Of a stretch of DNA of 34,283 nucleotides, positions 1 to 10,092 are shown in pieces (position 1 is the first letter of the stretch; each line of letters begins with the position of its first letter). The notes beneath the pieces are model-generated. The model saw only the letters and a list, made by a program, of their open reading frames with translations, had not been told where the DNA came from and did no database searches. The translations under genes and the position numbers were made by a program. Source of the DNA: Candidatus Altimarinota bacterium (lineage in GTDB: Bacteria > Patescibacteriota > Gracilibacteria > BD1-5 > JAGOOR01); contig JALQUC010000025.1 in assembly GCA_023268615.1 (NCBI GenBank), forward strand, positions 1 through 34,283. Direction: 5' to 3'.

Positions 1-530
<530 letters not shown>

Positions 531-626
531 TATTTCTTCCGCTTTTGTGTGCATTTGATTACTTTTTGTCTCTTTACTCATCGCATCTTTTTCTTTAGAT
601 TATTGTCATCCTGACAAAATAGACAT

Positions 627-702
627 AGAAAGTAGAAATAGAAGATAGAAAGGAATTTTATAACTATTCCGATCTACTTTCTACCTCCTATTCTCTATTT
701 CT
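627..702 (+). repeat. Imperfect long inverted repeat in the 23S-5S spacer
   Basis: A purine-rich arm (about 627-656) and a pyrimidine-rich arm (about 666-702) can fold back on each other. The closing pairs are GGAAT (652-656) with ATTCC (666-670), and the stem then continues imperfectly with bulges. Stems in this position often serve as processing sites for pre-rRNA cleavage; that role is inferred. The spacer contains no tRNA gene. Confidence 0.5.
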
Positions 703-720
703 CATTCGCGTTTGCGAATG
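703..720 (+). other. Perfect 7-bp hairpin just upstream of 5S rRNA
   Basis: CATTCGC (703-709) and GCGAATG (714-720) form a perfect stem around a GTTT loop, ending 10 nt before the 5S gene. There is no T-run, so it is not a typical intrinsic terminator; an rRNA processing signal is more likely. Confidence 0.5.
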
Positions 721-730
721 TTGTCTCGAG

Positions 731-846
731 TGTCTTGGTGCTTTTAACACGGGTGTTCACCTGTTCTCATTCCGAACACAGAAGTTAAGCCCCGTCGTGC
801 CGATGGTAGTGCTCATTTGAGTGCAAGAGTAGGTAGGCGCCAGGAC
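731..846 (+). rRNA. 5S ribosomal RNA
   Basis: A sequence of about 116 nt carries the 5S hallmarks: CCGAACACAGAAGTTAAGC in the middle, GCCGATGGTAGTGC, and GAGAGTAGG-like AAGAGTAGG near the end. Its ends pair as the terminal helix I (GTCTTGGTGC with GCGCCAGGAC). It follows 23S by about 200 nt in the usual order, and the exact ends are set by helix I. Confidence 0.95.
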
Positions 847-865
847 TTTCGAGATAACCTCTTAG

Positions 866-889
866 ATCCTCCTTTTTGGAGGATTTTTA
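866..889 (+). terminator. Rho-independent terminator of the rRNA operon
   Basis: ATCCTCC (866-872) and GGAGGAT (878-884) form a perfect 7-bp stem around TTTTT, followed directly by a T-rich tail. It lies 20 nt after 5S and before uppS. Confidence 0.9.
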
Positions 890-970
890 TTGCCCTGATT
901 TTTTATAAAAGAAAGTCTAGGAAAATCTCCTACTTTGCCTACAATCTCACTATTATTTTTATACCCCTGT

Positions 971-1648
971 ATGCAGCATATTGGATTTATCATGGATGGT
1001 AATCGTCGTTGGGCAAAAAAACTCGGCAATATCCCTTCGTATGGTCACGAAAAGGGCGGTGAATCAATTGATAGAGTTATAGAAATGTGTCTCAATGCAG
1101 GCGTCTCTCATGTGAGCCTCTGGGCTCTCTCCAAGGAAAATGTCTCTGAGCGCTCAGAAGACGAACTCTCTGCTATATACGGACTCGTGCGTCGCAAGAT
1201 GCCAAAACTCGTTGAGCTCTGCAAAAAAGAATCTATACGATTTCAGACTGTTGGTGATCTCTGGCTCCTCCCAGCTGATGTTCGAACTCTTCTTCTGGAT
1301 GCTATAGATGCTACCAGTACAGGAACCAAGATGACCTTCATTCTCGCGCTCTGATATAGTGGACAGGATGAGATAGTTCGTGCCACCAAGAGATGTCTCA
1401 ATGAGGGTATTGATCCCTCAACACTCGATGAGAAGACTTTTCTGCAATATCTCGATTCTGGAGCATTTCCACCTCCTGACCTCATCGTCCGTACAGGATG
1501 AAATATTCGTCACTCAGGATACTTCCTCTATCAATCTGCGTATTCTGAATATTATTTCACAGAAACACTTTGGCCTGATTTTGATCAAGCAGAATTTGAT
1601 CGTGCAGTTTCGTATTATCAGAAAGTGCAGCGAAATTTTGGAAAATAA
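971..1648 (+). CDS. uppS: Isoprenyl (undecaprenyl) diphosphate synthase
   Basis: This cis-prenyltransferase builds undecaprenyl diphosphate, the lipid carrier for peptidoglycan and surface glycans, from farnesyl-PP and IPP at the membrane face. The 225-aa product opens with HIGFIMDGNRRWAK, where Asp9 is the catalytic/Mg-binding residue. The C-terminal signature DLIVRTG(G)NIRHSGYFLYQS is followed by SEYYF and WPDF. Two TGA codons (1352-1354 and 1499-1501) are read as Gly; the second falls on the conserved RTGG glycine. The ATG at 971 is chosen because it sits just before the conserved HI-IMDGNRRW start; a TTG at 935 would add 12 unlikely residues. The prenyl synthase gene follows after 11 nt, so the two are probably co-transcribed. 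Confidence 0.95.
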
Positions 1649-1659
1649 TATCATCTCTT

Positions 1660-2526
1660 ATGCTCTCATGGCTCCCTCATTATCAGGATGATATTAACGC
1701 TGCTTTTGCTCGACTTTTTACTTCCCGATATAGTGCAGAAAATGAAGTAGAAAAACTCTACGAAGAAGCCCTCCGCTATGCTGTTGAGGGTGGAGGGAAA
1801 AGACTTCGTCCAATTCTCACACTCATCGCTTATGAGCAGATATCTGGACTCCCTGCTTCCCCTGAGGTTATGAATGCTGCACTGGGGATAGAATGTATCC
1901 ATTGTTTTACCCTCGTACACGATGATCTACCATGCATGGATAATGATGAACTTCGTCGAGGAAAACCAACCGTATGGAAGAAATATGGAGAGACTATGGC
2001 TGTACTCATCGGAGACACACTTCAGACACTCGGATTTGAACTCCTCGCACAATCAGGGCATGCCTCTATCGTCCAGGAGATTGCTCATGCAGTCGGCGAT
2101 ATGGGTGTGACGAGAGGACAGGTACGAGATACTTTGCTGAGACACGACACACTCACACTCGATGAGCTCCTCCGTATCCATGATGAGAAAACAGGTGGAT
2201 TTATAGCATCAGCTCTTGTTGCTGGTGCTCTCGCAGCTGGCGCTGCATCTGACAAAGTTGAATCATTCCGTCGGTTTGGATTTCTCCTGGGTCGTGCATT
2301 TCAGATACGGGATGATATCCTCGATCATGAGAGTGATAGCGCGACTCTCGGTAAAGCTGCTGGGAAAGATGTCCATCTCGGCAAGGGTATTGTCGCACTT
2401 ATCGGCATAGAAAAATCCCGAGAAATGCTTACTCAGCTCGAGACTGATATGCTTGCTCTGATTCATGAATTTGATGATCCGCGATTTGCGGATATTGTGG
2501 CGTATGTGGTGAAGAGAAGCAAGTAA
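1660..2526 (+). CDS. Polyprenyl (farnesyl/geranylgeranyl) diphosphate synthase
   Basis: This trans-isoprenyl diphosphate synthase condenses IPP with allylic diphosphates to give C15-C20 products, which would feed UppS just upstream. The 288-aa sequence has the GGGKRLRP substrate motif near residue 46, the first Asp-rich motif DDLPCMDND near 87 and the second, DDILD, near 218. That spacing and length match IspA-type enzymes. Chain length cannot be decided by eye, so no symbol is given. The gene has no TGA codon among roughly 24 glycines, unlike most neighbours. Confidence 0.92.
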   Translation: MLSWLPHYQDDINAAFARLFTSRYSAENEVEKLYEEALRYAVEGGGKRLRPILTLIAYEQISGLPASPEVMNAALGIECIHCFTLVHDDLPCMDNDELRRGKPTVWKKYGETMAVLIGDTLQTLGFELLAQSGHASIVQEIAHAVGDMGVTRGQVRDTLLRHDTLTLDELLRIHDEKTGGFIASALVAGALAAGAASDKVESFRRFGFLLGRAFQIRDDILDHESDSATLGKAAGKDVHLGKGIVALIGIEKSREMLTQLETDMLALIHEFDDPRFADIVAYVVKRSK

Positions 2527-2528
2527 CT

Positions 2529-3014
2529 TTAGAGATACTTGTATTCATCGAGTGTATTTTTATCTTTTATAATTTCGAGGAATTTTTTTGCATCATTTTT
2601 TGCTTGAGAGAGGCTGTGGTCGAGGTAATTCCCACACTCTGCTGCTGTAGCTCCAGGAATCGGATAGCTCTCATCTAGTTCTGCTACCCATGCGTACATT
2701 TCTTGGATAATTTTTACTACTTCTTCTCCACTTGGTTCTCATGAGAAGAGTACATACATGCCCGTACGACATCACATAGGTCAGAAATAGATTGTTTTTT
2801 TACTCCAATCAGCGTGATTTCTCAGAAATGTCGCACCGAGATGTTCGATTGAGTGTGCAGAAGTGATGCTCATAACAGGATCATGATTCGGTGCCCGCAT
2901 ACGGATATCGTAGGTGCTTATTACATCACCGCTAGGGGTTGTATCTTCACGAGAGAGATAGATTCCAGGTTGGAGAGCGTTGTGGTCTACACAGAAAGAA
3001 GAAATGCGTTCCAT
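2529..3014 (-). CDS. luxS: S-ribosylhomocysteine lyase (AI-2 precursor synthase)
   Basis: LuxS cleaves S-ribosylhomocysteine to homocysteine and DPD, the precursor of autoinducer-2. The 161-aa product has the usual family length. Metal ligands are His54 and His58 (HSIEH) and Cys127 (ECGNY); Cys82 in PMGCRTG matches the catalytic cysteine. Three TGA codons are read as Gly, including the invariant Gly81 of PMGCRTG, which is among the clearest proofs of recoding here. It starts 5 nt after the mtnN stop and is last in an apt-mtnN-luxS operon. Its own stop lies 3 nt from that of the convergent prenyl synthase. Confidence 0.96.
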
Positions 3015-3019
3015 AAATG

Positions 3020-3658
3020 TTATTGGTTGATTAAGAACTCCAGAATAAATGGAAAATGTTTCGTTACTCGTTCTCCTGCGTGCAGGTTATTTGCGAAATT
3101 CTCTCCAGCCTCTTCGTCAGCATTGTCTGATATGACTTTGAGGGCTATGAGTGGTTTCTGGTAGTGATGAGCCACTTTCGCTAGTGCTGCTCATTCCATG
3201 TCGACGAGCTGTCCACCCTTTGCCTGCAGAGATTCTCTCGTGGTTCCTGATGCGACGAATTGATCGCCCGTCACGAGGATGCCTTTTTTTAATTCTGGAT
3301 GCTCGACTGTGATGAGGTCAAAGAGCGGATAGAGTCTCGTCTGCGCTTCACTATCTCATTCGATAAATCCATCATGTTCGACTGTGTGCGTCACGACGAC
3401 CACATCGCCGAATTCATACTGTGGTGAGAGACTTCCCGCGAGTCCGATATTTATAATAGCATCGATGGCGTATTGTTCGAGGACTTTTGTCAGCATCATC
3501 GCTGCTGAGACTTTGCCAATTCAGCTCACAGCAAAAACGAAATTACCGTGTTCAACGATATCTCCCGGTGAGAGGAGTTTCTCATAGCTGAGATACTTCG
3601 TGAGCGGGAGCATTTCCTCGGCCATGGCAGAGATGATGAGTATTTTTTTGTGGTCCAT
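3020..3658 (-). CDS. mtnN: 5'-methylthioadenosine/S-adenosylhomocysteine nucleosidase
   Basis: The enzyme hydrolyses SAH to S-ribosylhomocysteine plus adenine (and MTA to methylthioribose plus adenine). The 212-aa product has the expected length and motifs: an N-terminal ISAMAEEM segment with the catalytic-region Glu, SGIGKVSAA, GLAGSL, VDMEGAAL and a C-terminal KVISDNADEEA with the catalytic Asp. Three TGA codons are read as Gly; two of them fall on the conserved glycines of SGIGK and MEGAA. It lies between apt and luxS, which use its two products, adenine and S-ribosylhomocysteine. It begins 4 nt after the apt stop, so co-transcription is very likely. Confidence 0.95.
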
Positions 3659-3662
3659 AGAA

Positions 3663-4181
3663 TTAGTTATATTGAATAGCTGAAAAAATTTCAAATTCTC
3701 TGAGTTTTTCTCGTCATCAGAGCGATGTTAATTCCAGAAGCACTGCTCAGTAGACTTTTCGGGCTTCACTTCTCTCGGCGAGCCGGAGTGCTGCAGCGAG
3801 CGTGCCACCAGTTGCGAGTACATCGTCCGTGACGAGGACATTTTTCTCTTTCAAGAATTCACCTCTCACGGTGAGAGTCGCTTCGCTATATTCGTAGGTG
3901 TATGATTCCTCTATTGTGAGGTTAGTTGGAAGTTTCCCAGCTTTACGAATCATCACAAACGGGAGATGGTATTTCTCGGCGAGGAGAGAGCCTATAATGA
4001 ATCCTCTGGCATCAATACCAGCAATGACCTCGATGTTTTTTTCCCGGATAAAGACCCCTATTTTTTGAATTATTTCATCTCGTGCATTTATATCTGCTAG
4101 GAGTGGAGATATCTCTCGGAAGAGCACACCGGGTGTTGGGAAATCTGGTATTTCTGTGATGAGGTGAGAATAATCCGTCAT
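3663..4181 (-). CDS. apt: Adenine phosphoribosyltransferase
   Basis: Apt converts adenine plus PRPP to AMP in the cytosol. The 172-aa product shows PDFPTPGVLFREISPLL near the N-terminus, GIDARGFIIG, and the PRPP-binding loop VLVTDDVLATGGT. The C-terminus reads through TGA as KVY-G-AVLLELTSL-GG-REKL and ends EIFSAIQYN, as in family members. ATG at 4181 gives the family's usual length; a TTG at 4217 is less likely. As first gene of the apt-mtnN-luxS operon it can recycle the adenine released by MtnN. Confidence 0.94.
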
Positions 4182-4231
4182 AATGTGGCCATTGTAGAGA
4201 TAAATCGCTCTTCGCAAATTCTTCTTGTTAT

Positions 4232-4258
4232 TTGACTTATATATTTATACGATAAAAT
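4232..4258 (+). promoter_or_regulatory. Promoter, leaderless type, for the 451-aa unknown gene
   Basis: TTGACT (4232-4237), a 15-nt spacer and TAAAAT (4253-4258) precede the ATG at 4266 by 7 nt. Transcription would start at or one base before the start codon. The spacer is shorter than the optimal 17 nt. Confidence 0.55.
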
Positions 4259-4265
4259 ATGCTTT

Positions 4266-5621
4266 ATGAATGAGCCAGAACGATATTTTTTTGTTGAATC
4301 AGAGGTTGTGAATCAGGCAACAGGTCTGATACTGAATGCTTATGATAGAAATTTGATACCTTTATGAGACTATAGTTGACTCTGACAGGAGAAGGTTAGT
4401 GCGCTCAATACAAACTATAACAATGTATATCTCCAATATATCGTAGGTGCCATTCGCCATACTCTTTGAGAGCTCGTACCAAATTGTGAGGTTACTGTCG
4501 AGCCTGAATCTCTCAAACGGATGGTATGGCAGGTATTTTGATCTCTCAAGCTTCATCCGATAAGAGAGCAGGATAAACACGGCAAGGTAACAGTTTATCG
4601 TCCAGATGCAGAGCTTTCTGAGGTTTTCGGAGAGCCATCTGATACGCTCGAATATCACAATCGTGTACAGACTCATCTGGACAAAGTGTTCTCGGAAATG
4701 AATCAAGAACTCACAAAACATATATTGGATAGGTTTGTTTATCTCGAGAGTTTTTTTGATGCCACTTCTGATCGTGACCGAGACAACGCTTTTGACACAA
4801 TTCTTCAGTGTGGTATTGATATCCGGAGAGCACGAGAAAAAATAAGTGATTTTTGTGCAAAAAATGACATGCAGAATCCTTTTGATTCTTCTGAGCATAC
4901 TTCTTCTCAATCGAATTTTTCAGATGATACTCCTTATTTGCGTACTTTATCTGAAATATTTGCTCTTTCTAAATCCGAAAGGTTTCTCAAGCAATTTCTC
5001 CCAGAAGATACCCCAGAAGAAGAGTCGTATCTGTTTTATTTTTCTCTTGATGATTCAGATGTTTTTGATGAAGCTTCTTTTGAGAAACAACGCTTTGCTG
5101 TCTATGAACAAATCTATGAACGAAAATTGCTCATATATTTTTATGCATCGAGACAACTTCAGCAAAAGAAAGAAGTAGCATATTTTGAACTCAGACAAAA
5201 ACTTTCCGACCTCAGTTTTGAAATCAAGGCTTGTAAAAAATCTGTAGATGCTCATTCTGATGAACCTGAAATGTCTGAAGAAAGTATTGCTGAAAATGAT
5301 ATCGCAAGGGTAGAGATGCTGTATAATCGGGTAGAGTCTCTTCGTCGTAAATATTCTGCTGTTCAAACTGGGTATGATATTTCACAAGTTTTTTATACTA
5401 TCTCTCAATCTCTCAGTCTGTTTATAGATACAGTAGGGTCAAGATTGTCTGCCCTGGAGACTTCTGAAGAACAAAAAGAAGCAATACTTGTTTCTCTCCG
5501 TAGTACTCTTCATGCAACACTTCAGCGCTGCTGGAATCAGTTAGGCAGTTCAAGAGAAGAGCCAATTGTTGCCATGAGAAGAATACTCAATGAAGCACTT
5601 GAATTCCTGGTGCATGATTAG
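4266..5621 (+). CDS. Hypothetical protein, 451 aa
   Basis: I do not recognise a family. The reading frame is open for 452 codons with five TGA codons read as Gly, all in the first 120 residues. The composition is soluble, with many charged residues, no signal peptide and no membrane segment. Stretches near residues 300-385 look helical and possibly coiled-coil, with heptad-like Leu/Lys/Glu patterns. ATG 4266 is supported by a promoter-like TTGACT/TAAAAT just upstream. Its stop overlaps the psd start by 8 nt, so translation of the two is probably coupled. That is the only hint of function, and it is weak. Confidence 0.85.
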
Positions 5622-6480
5622 ATTGATTCCTAGATTTTCACGGTATTATCAGGTCATGCGTCGCATTTCTTTTCTTTCTTTTGTCTACCATCACCGTCTC
5701 TGATATCCACTTCTCCTCCTCTTTCGGACACGGTGATTTTCTCGTGTGATGGGGTGGATATTTCGAGCACCTATCTCGAGATATCTCATTCGTCCACTTT
5801 CTGCTCTGTACCATATCAGATTGGATACTTATAAAATCCCAGAAGGTTGATTTCGTTCGCTCAATCAATTTTTCATTCGAGCATCGAACGAAAATTACAG
5901 GCAATTTCCTGAGACAGATCTTGGGAGCCCGGTTGATGGATGTGTAGAATTATTCCGAGATATCTCCACGACAGATGATTTTGTGGTGAAGTGATATCGT
6001 GCCAATCTTTTCAAGCTTTTCTGACCAGATATAGGAGATTTTATCGGGGGTGATATATGTTTTTGTCGACTCAGATTTTCGGATTACCATCGATTTCATT
6101 TCCTGGACGACGGAGAGATTCTCTCCTCTACTTCGCGAAATGGACCACTGTATTCTGTTGATAATCGCGTCCTGGATACGGGATTCTGGATGTACAACAA
6201 ATCTCATCTCATGCGGCTTCGTACAGCGAATTTCTGAGACATGCTCTGGCTCGAAGTGGGTGCGACCAATGTCGGCTCAATCACCAATCATAAAACAGTA
6301 GGAGAAACATTTTCTCGATGAGAGGAAAAATGATATTTCGAGCTGGGCGGTTCTGCTGTCCTCCTTGTCTTTCAAAAAGGTATGATTCAATGGTCTCCAA
6401 CTCTCATTGAAAAAACTCTTCAAAAAGAAGAGCACGAAGTGATGACGGGGAATGTAATTGGAATTATTAGGCGTCAATAA
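5614..6480 (+). CDS. psd: Phosphatidylserine decarboxylase proenzyme
   Basis: Psd makes phosphatidylethanolamine from phosphatidylserine at the membrane, using a pyruvoyl group formed by self-cleavage. The 288-aa frame has FFIRAS, SPVDG, DYHRFHF, a VGATNVGSI segment and the C-terminal GGSAVLLVFQKG, in which Ser247 would become the pyruvoyl residue (small alpha chain of about 42 aa). The family's common LGST is GGSA here. Eight TGA codons are read as Gly, including the glycines of GYFELGGS and FFGPD-type turns. The start at 5614 overlaps the preceding stop; ATG 5656 is a shorter alternative. pssA and the CDP-lipid synthase lie just downstream on the other strand. Confidence 0.9.
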
Positions 6481-6513
6481 CAGTATCTTTTTTCTTCCTC
6501 ACTCACGATTCTT

Positions 6514-6690
6514 TTGGTACTTTTTCTGCAAAAAGTACCCAAAAGCATTCAGGGGACACAAACTCGCTCTCCAGTTCAGCAATTTATATTCCAATATTCA
6601 TGACGCTCAGACAGTTACGATATGCCATTCAAGGCATATCTCCACCCCTAAAAACCCATTTTCTGACTTTCTTCTGGACCGACAGTTTTA
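6514..6690. repeat. Dispersed double-hairpin repeat, copy 1 (between convergent psd and carS-like gene)
   Basis: A perfect 10-bp hairpin, GGTACTTTTT (6516-6525) and AAAAAGTACC (6530-6539), is followed by CCAAAAGCATTCAGGGG, AAACTCGCT, an inner 8-bp hairpin GATATGCC/GGCATATC (6619-6640), and CCCCTAAAAACCCATTTTCTG. The same order of blocks recurs at 24403-24535. Both copies lie between 3' ends of convergent genes, so they may act as two-way terminators. No transposase is present. The element resembles widespread bacterial repeats with the GGTACTTTTT-AAAAAGTACC core; this is from memory, not a search. Confidence 0.75.
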
Positions 6691-6692
6691 TT

Positions 6693-7241
6693 CTAATACC
6701 AGCATTCTTTCCATCCTATGTGGTAGGCAATTGTATTGGTTATGAGACTGAGAATTGGTCAGATGATGAGGAGAAAGAGGCTTCCTCCGATGCTAGCAAA
6801 GTAAAAAGGTAGCATAAAAGCAATTGCACCAACCATATAATCGATACCATCCCATGGTTGAAACATGGTGCCTGGTTTTATGCCCAGTCTTCTCTTAAAA
6901 AAACTCTTTATCATATCTCCGACGAGTGCTCCGAGCCCGAGCCATCATCAGAGAAATACTGATACGCTCCAGCTCGAGTAGAGATTGTAGTATTCACTGT
7001 ACGCTGGTAATAAGGTGACGAGAAATCATCGCCCAATATAGAGCAAGAGTCCTGCAATCATGCCACCTAGTACTCCTGTTATGAGCCCTCGTACTGTCTT
7101 GTTTGCTCACAGTAATCGTGCATGTATGGGACGAGAGAATTGTTGTATGTAGGGGATATTTTTTGCTACTACGGGTACTGCATTTGCGATAAATGCTGGA
7201 AAGAAAATCACAAATATCTGGAGCAGATTAGCGAAGAACAT
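6693..7241 (-). CDS. CDP-archaeol synthase-like CTP:lipid-phosphate cytidylyltransferase (CarS/DUF46 family)
   Basis: Members of this membrane family (PF01864) transfer CMP from CTP to a lipid phosphate; the archaeal enzyme makes CDP-archaeol. The 182-aa product has several hydrophobic segments. It carries the family pattern: PAFIANAVP near the N-terminus, LGANKTVRGLITG, GALVGDMIKSFFKRRLGI, and WDGIDYMVGA. Five TGA codons are read as Gly, one of them in the conserved LG-x-x-KT-x-RG. Its start overlaps the pssA stop by 14 nt. With PssA and Psd next to it, the likely role is to make the CDP-lipid used by PssA, replacing CdsA. The true lipid substrate (diacyl or isoprenoid) cannot be told. Confidence 0.88.
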
Positions 7242-7884
7242 AATGCGGAATGAGCAATAGTATGATGGATCCTACTATATAGCTGAGAATGATGACAGTT
7301 TGTGCGAGTCATATTGCCCAGACATCTCCACCATATATTCCTGGGAGTGCGAGACAGCCGAGGAGGAGGACTCAGAGATATTTTTGAGAGATATTTTGTT
7401 TCATAATATGTATGCAGGGAATATGTGATATGGCCAGAAATGCTATTACCCCGATACTGAGTATGAGGATGAGTGGTTCTGGGTAGACAATCAATATACC
7501 CATGATACCTATTGCAGCTGCAGGTGACGGGAGACCAGAAAAATAAGTGCCCGAATCTTGTTTGTGCATCGTAAATCGTACAAGACGGTAGAATATAGAA
7601 CACATGTAGAGTGCTGCGAGCGAGAGACTTCCTGTGATCGACCATATCCAGAGACCAGGATGGAGTCAGAAATTGATAAAGTCTGCTACATCATCGAGGT
7701 ATGGTCCTAGGTGTGTACTTCAGAATCTGCGTGCTGCCTTCCCATCGAGAGCGTCCATCAAGAGTGCTCAGAGCAGGAGTATCTCTGCTGAGAGCCAAGA
7801 TGGCTGTGTGATGACGAGGTAACATGCTAGTATACCAAACACTATTCCAATACTTGTGATGATATTTGCGATGTGTTTTTTCAT
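7228..7884 (-). CDS. pssA: CDP-alcohol phosphatidyltransferase, probably phosphatidylserine synthase
   Basis: The enzyme would transfer a phosphatidyl group from a CDP-lipid to serine in the membrane. The 218-aa protein is hydrophobic with about six membrane segments and has the CDP-alcohol transferase signature: DALDGKAARRFG, then GPYLDDVADFINFG. The motif has seven residues between AR and the next Gly, where eight is usual. The LDxxADxxxFG form resembles PssA more than PgsA, and psd nearby fits. Five TGA codons are read as Gly, two within or beside the motif. A TATTAT box lies 8 nt before the start. It overlaps the CarS-like gene downstream. Confidence 0.85.
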
Positions 7885-7967
7885 AAGAGAAAATAATATA
7901 ACTCTAGTATTTGTATAAATATTCATTCTCAAAACTCAGTTCTCTATATTTCCTCTTTTTTTATTTT

Positions 7968-8882
7968 TTAGCTGAGCATTTTACCAATTTTTTTTGTTGC
8001 TTTTATCACGCTCTGGAGTATCAGTTCTGGTATGATGATGCCTCGTTTGATGAGATTTTCATCGATATTCCAGAGCCATCGCGTGTCCACCATTTTGATA
8101 CCTTCTCACGGCGTCACAAATATGTTTTCTGTATGGAGGAACCACTGTCACCAATGTTTTGGATCATTGGCTGGTCTGGTGTCGGGGATTTTACCAGTTT
8201 GTATATAGAAGATGAGTATGATAATACACAGGAGGTATATTTGAGATAATTCTTCCCGCGTGAAATCCTCTATTTTTTTGGCAGACAGAGGATGTCCTGA
8301 GATATATTGTTGCGCGATATAGGATGTTTCTTTGCCTCTGTTTTCTGGTGATATAGCCGTGCCATAGCTCATATATTCTCGAGGGAGAAAATTATGAAAC
8401 ACAGGAAAATTTTCACGCATATTTTCTGGAATGCGTATATCAAATCTCCCACGAAGTATTCCTGCAAATATATCGATATTCCATCGTAGACCTTTTTGAA
8501 AATGCGTAATAGCTTCGTAGTCCTGATAGTAGCGAAAACTCTCATCAAAAAAACCAAAATATCTCGAGAGCAGGAGATATTCTTGATACTGTCTCCATGC
8601 TTCTTCTCGTGTTGGGAGGAATTTATAGGAAAAAGGGCTCAAGAGTTTCTGAAGTGGCTGACCGTGAATGTTTTTTGTTCCAAAAATAGTAGGAATATCT
8701 ATATCCCACCGACCTTCCTTGATAACCCAATTTGATCCCTCTACTCGAAATGCTCGTGAAAAGAATCATTTTCCCAGAAGAGAGCAAGTGTATGCGTCGC
8801 ATATTTCTCGAAAATCTATTGTTCCGCACTCTTCGATGCAGGTGATTTGATGTGTCTGAAACAGAGATTCGAGCTTGTCCAT
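7968..8882 (-). CDS. Protein of unknown function with a protein-kinase-like fold pattern
   Basis: No family is certain. The 304-aa frame (three TGA-Gly) shows pieces in the order of a kinase-like fold: a glycine-rich segment LGKGFFSRAFRVEG near residues 36-49, a lysine strand WVIKEG near 53-58, a hinge-like YIAQQYISGHPL, and late in the chain HTENIFVTPGEGIKMVDTRW, which resembles the loop with Asn and a metal-binding Asp. The canonical HRD is not clear. Such proteins include small-molecule and sugar kinases. It starts 1 nt after the capA stop, so it belongs to the capA transcription unit and may act in surface polymer or lipid work (inference). Confidence 0.8.
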
Positions 8883-8883
8883 A

Positions 8884-9951
8884 TTAGCGGATTATAGTAT
8901 CTATCTGCCCTATGTCATTGAGTGCCCGTTTTTTTGCCTCTCATGAGAGAAGTCTCGGTTGACCATAGTTTTCTATAGTGATAGGGTGGAGTTCTACTCT
9001 GTCGAGCTTGGTGATGGCGTCAGTCTTTGTTAGAAATACTTGTAGCGCTAGACCAGTTTTTGTCTCATAACTAAAATCCTGATCAAAAATAAAATTTCCA
9101 AGAGAATAGAATATATATTTATCACCATACTTCTCAATTCATTGAGTCCAGTGTGGATGCCCACCTATGACCATATCTGCACCAGAGTCTATGGCTGTTC
9201 GTGCAAATTTTTGTTGAAGAGGTGTTGGTGTTCTAGTGTATTCACTGCCAGCATGCATGATGACGATGGTATAATCAGCTTCTTTTTTTGCTGTTTCGAT
9301 GGATTTTCTTAATTTTTGCGTGTGTTGTATTCGTGCGACATACTCGTTTGTGGTCGTTCCGTCATCATTTATAGAGGCATAGGAAGCACTGATAAATGCT
9401 ATTTTTATCCCATTTTTTTCTACTATTCTCGGAGTCCATGCTTCCTGGAGATTCTCACCCGTTCCTACTTGTATCATGCCTTTTTCTCTCAAGAGTTTTT
9501 GTGTTATTTTGAGTCATGTTTCCCCCTGATCGAGTGCATGATTATTTGCGAGATTGAGCAGGAGAAAATTCATCACAGAAAGTGTCTCTATGAGCTTCGG
9601 TGGCGCATTAAATATCATTGTTTCTTCGTAGGAATACAGTGGTGTACCATTGGTTGGGGATTCGAGATTTCAGATATTAAAATCGCTCTGAGTCATAAAA
9701 TCTCTGATATTTTTCCACATCCAGTAGGGATCGTTTGCTTTTTCTGCGCGTCTCGCGACGAGCCGAGAGAGCATGATATCACCAACAGCAATAAAATTTA
9801 CTTCTTGAATATCTGGTTTTATTGTTTGTGCTTCGGGGTAAGTCTTCTGGTGTGCTCGGTAAGACATGGCAAATATAGTAATAGTCATCAAAAAACCCAC
9901 TATTGTGAGACTGACTGCAGCGAATATTTTGAGATCAATTTTCGTGGACAT
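8884..9951 (-). CDS. CapA-family (PGA_cap) metallophosphatase-like surface polymer protein
   Basis: CapA-type proteins are calcineurin-like and are tied to poly-gamma-glutamate or other capsule assembly at the cell surface. The 355-aa product begins with a membrane segment at about residues 8-29. It then has NFIAVGDIMLSR, NLESP, LLNLANNHALDQGETGLKIT, VIMHAGSEYTRTP, GADMVIGGHPHWTQG and YSLGNFIFDQ, all in family order. Four TGA codons are read as Gly. The ATG at 9951 gives a proper N-terminal membrane anchor. It heads the unit capA, kinase-like gene, pssA, carS-like gene. The polymer it serves is not known. Confidence 0.9.
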
Positions 9952-10092
9952 GGATTTGCTCCATGGTATATCTTTTTTCTGTTTTTACAAACAGGCACTC
10001 ATCAGAGTATTCTTCATAAATATTTTTATTATAAGTCAATTATTTGCATTCAAAAAAGAGCTTCTCTATACCACAAAAGAACTATTTTTGTG

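Noticed and set aside
531-730. tRNA in the 23S-5S spacer
   Set aside because: No cloverleaf, no TTCGANTC-type T-loop and no CCA end were seen. The interval holds an imperfect inverted repeat and one short hairpin.
935-970. TTG start extending UppS by 12 residues
   Set aside because: The added residues do not resemble the family N-terminus. ATG 971 directly precedes the conserved HI-IMDGNRRW segment.
6458-6812. Small plus-strand frames in the psd/carS-like intergenic area
   Set aside because: They cover the hairpin repeat and the antisense of the CarS-like gene and show no protein features.
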